Assembly: GCA_946479255.1 (NCBI GenBank) | Contig: CAMLFK010000268.1 | Span: 1 to 6,624 of the forward strand | DNA length: 6,624 nt | Direction of reading: 5' to 3' | DNA from: an uncultured Oxalobacteraceae bacterium | GTDB taxonomy: Bacteria; Pseudomonadota; Gammaproteobacteria; Burkholderiales; Burkholderiaceae | In this document: positions 5,657 to 6,624 of the stretch, one piece after another | Layout: each line of letters starts with the position of its first letter | How positions within the stretch are numbered: the stretch's first letter is position 1 | Made by a program: the position numbers and the translations under genes | Notes under the pieces: model-generated | Seen by the model: only the letters and a program-made list of their open reading frames with translations | Databases searched by the model: none | What the model was told of the DNA's origin: nothing

Positions 5657-5662
5657 TATAAT
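5657..5662 (+). promoter_or_regulatory. Candidate promoter -10 box for nitronate monooxygenase
   Basis: A perfect TATAAT lies 35 bases before the ATG at 5698, which would give a leader of about 29 bases. No recognisable -35 hexamer is present 16-18 bases upstream. This gives the flavoenzyme its own transcription start despite being only 77 bases after the metallo-hydrolase. Confidence 0.5.
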
Positions 5663-5697
5663 TGCCTGACCACCCACAATCCGATTGCGAGACCGTC

Positions 5698-6624
5698 ATG
5701 GCATTGCCTACTGTGCTGCAGAACCTCACCCTTCCAGTTATTGGTTCCCCGATGTTCATTGCCAGTGGTCCCGCGCTGGTGGCGGCACAGTGCAAGGCCG
5801 GCATCGTCGGCTCCTTCCCCGCGCTCAACGCCCGCCCGGCGGAACTGCTGGACACCTGGCTGACCGAGCTGAAGGCCGAGCTGGAGGCGTACCAGGAAGC
5901 CAACCCCGGCAAGCGGGTCGGCCCCATTGCCGTCAACCAGATCGTGCACCAGTCGAACAGCCGGCTGGAACATGACGTGGCCATGTGCGTCAAGCACCAG
6001 GTGCCGATTATTATTTCGTCCTTGCGCGCGCCGCCGGCCGAGATGTTAGAGGCGATTCACTCGTATGGCGGCATCGTCATGCACGACGTGGTGTCGATTC
6101 GCCATGCCGAAAAGGCGCTCGAAGCCGGCGTCGATGGGCTGATCCTGGTGGCGGCCGGTGCCGGCGGGCATGCGGGCGCGCTGTCGCCGTTCGCGCTGGT
6201 GGGCGAGGTGCGTAAATTCTTCAAGGGACCGATTGCCCTGTCCGGCGCGATTGCCAGCGGCGACGCGATCCTGGCTGCGCAAGCCATGGGGGCGGACTTC
6301 GCCTACATCGGCTCGCGCTGGCTGGCCACCAGGGAATCGAATGTCACCGAAGATTACCGCGAGGCGATTGTCAGCTCGAGCGCGGCGGATATCGTTTATA
6401 CCAATCTGTTCACCGGCGTGCACGGCAACTACCTGAAGAAGTCGATCATCAACGCCGGACTCGATCCGGATGCCTTGCCGGAATCGGACAAGTCGAAGAT
6501 GAGCTTCGGCGACGGCACCGCCAAGGCCTGGCGCGATATCTGGGGCGCCGGCCAGGGCGTGGGCTTGATGGATGACGTGCCGTCCGTGGCGGAGATGGTG
6601 GCGCGGCTCAAGCAGGAGTACGAG
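5698..6624 (+). CDS. Nitronate monooxygenase family flavoprotein (partial, 3' end beyond window)
   Basis: The frame is open from the ATG at 5698 to the window edge: 309 codons with no stop. The family is usually 310-350 residues, so only the tail should be missing. It is an FMN-binding TIM-barrel enzyme. Visible motifs are a conserved N-terminal strand LPVIGSPMF (12-20), the glycine-rich AGAGGHAG (153-160) with His158 at the likely catalytic position, SGAIASG for phosphate binding (182-188), and GADFAYIGSRW (199-208). Such enzymes oxidise nitronates such as propionate 3-nitronate, though many 2-nitropropane-dioxygenase-like members have other or unknown substrates. The ribosome site is weak (GCGAGACC). 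A TATAAT 35 bases upstream suggests an independent promoter. Codon use matches the neighbours. Confidence 0.94.
   Translation, partial: MALPTVLQNLTLPVIGSPMFIASGPALVAAQCKAGIVGSFPALNARPAELLDTWLTELKAELEAYQEANPGKRVGPIAVNQIVHQSNSRLEHDVAMCVKHQVPIIISSLRAPPAEMLEAIHSYGGIVMHDVVSIRHAEKALEAGVDGLILVAAGAGGHAGALSPFALVGEVRKFFKGPIALSGAIASGDAILAAQAMGADFAYIGSRWLATRESNVTEDYREAIVSSSAADIVYTNLFTGVHGNYLKKSIINAGLDPDALPESDKSKMSFGDGTAKAWRDIWGAGQGVGLMDDVPSVAEMVARLKQEYE

Overview
The window reads as a chromosomal segment of a GC-rich betaproteobacterium. Overall protein style, C/G-ending codons and the gene set fit the Oxalobacteraceae (Massilia, Duganella or Janthinobacterium type). That placement is a judgement from the sequence alone, without a database search. 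No RNA genes, insertion sequences, CRISPR arrays or phage genes were seen. Coding density is high; the longest gap is the 140-base divergent promoter region at 4004-4143.

Layout. (1) 1-110: 3' end of a probable DUF2059 protein. (2) 130-2291, plus strand: a YtrA-type GntR repressor, a polytopic membrane protein and an ABC ATPase, together forming a repressor/permease/ATPase export-type module. (3) 2292-4003, minus strand: a ribbon-helix-helix (RHH) regulator followed by a leaderless PHB-depolymerase-family esterase. Its 3' end abuts the ATPase stop codon with no intergenic base. (4) 4144-5620, plus strand: a tight run of VOC/glyoxalase-fold protein, DUF1289 small cysteine protein and metallo-beta-lactamase-fold hydrolase, the last two overlapping by ATGA. 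(5) 5698-6624, plus strand: a nitronate monooxygenase cut by the window end, behind its own promoter.

How they fit together. The GntR protein probably controls its own ABC module in response to an unknown ligand. The RHH protein and the esterase look like a polyhydroxyalkanoate-related (intracellular PHB mobilisation) pair, with the RHH protein a plausible autoregulator through an inverted repeat just upstream of its gene. The VOC/DUF1289/MBL run resembles a small-molecule or thioester detoxification cluster, but the real substrates cannot be read from sequence.

No clearly new multi-gene system is evident. The points most worth checking are the RHH protein's unusual C-terminal half with its paired esterase, the candidate operators at 4027-4053 and 5633-5646, the uncertain (possibly CTG) start of the membrane protein, and the zero-gap convergent stops at 2291/2292.
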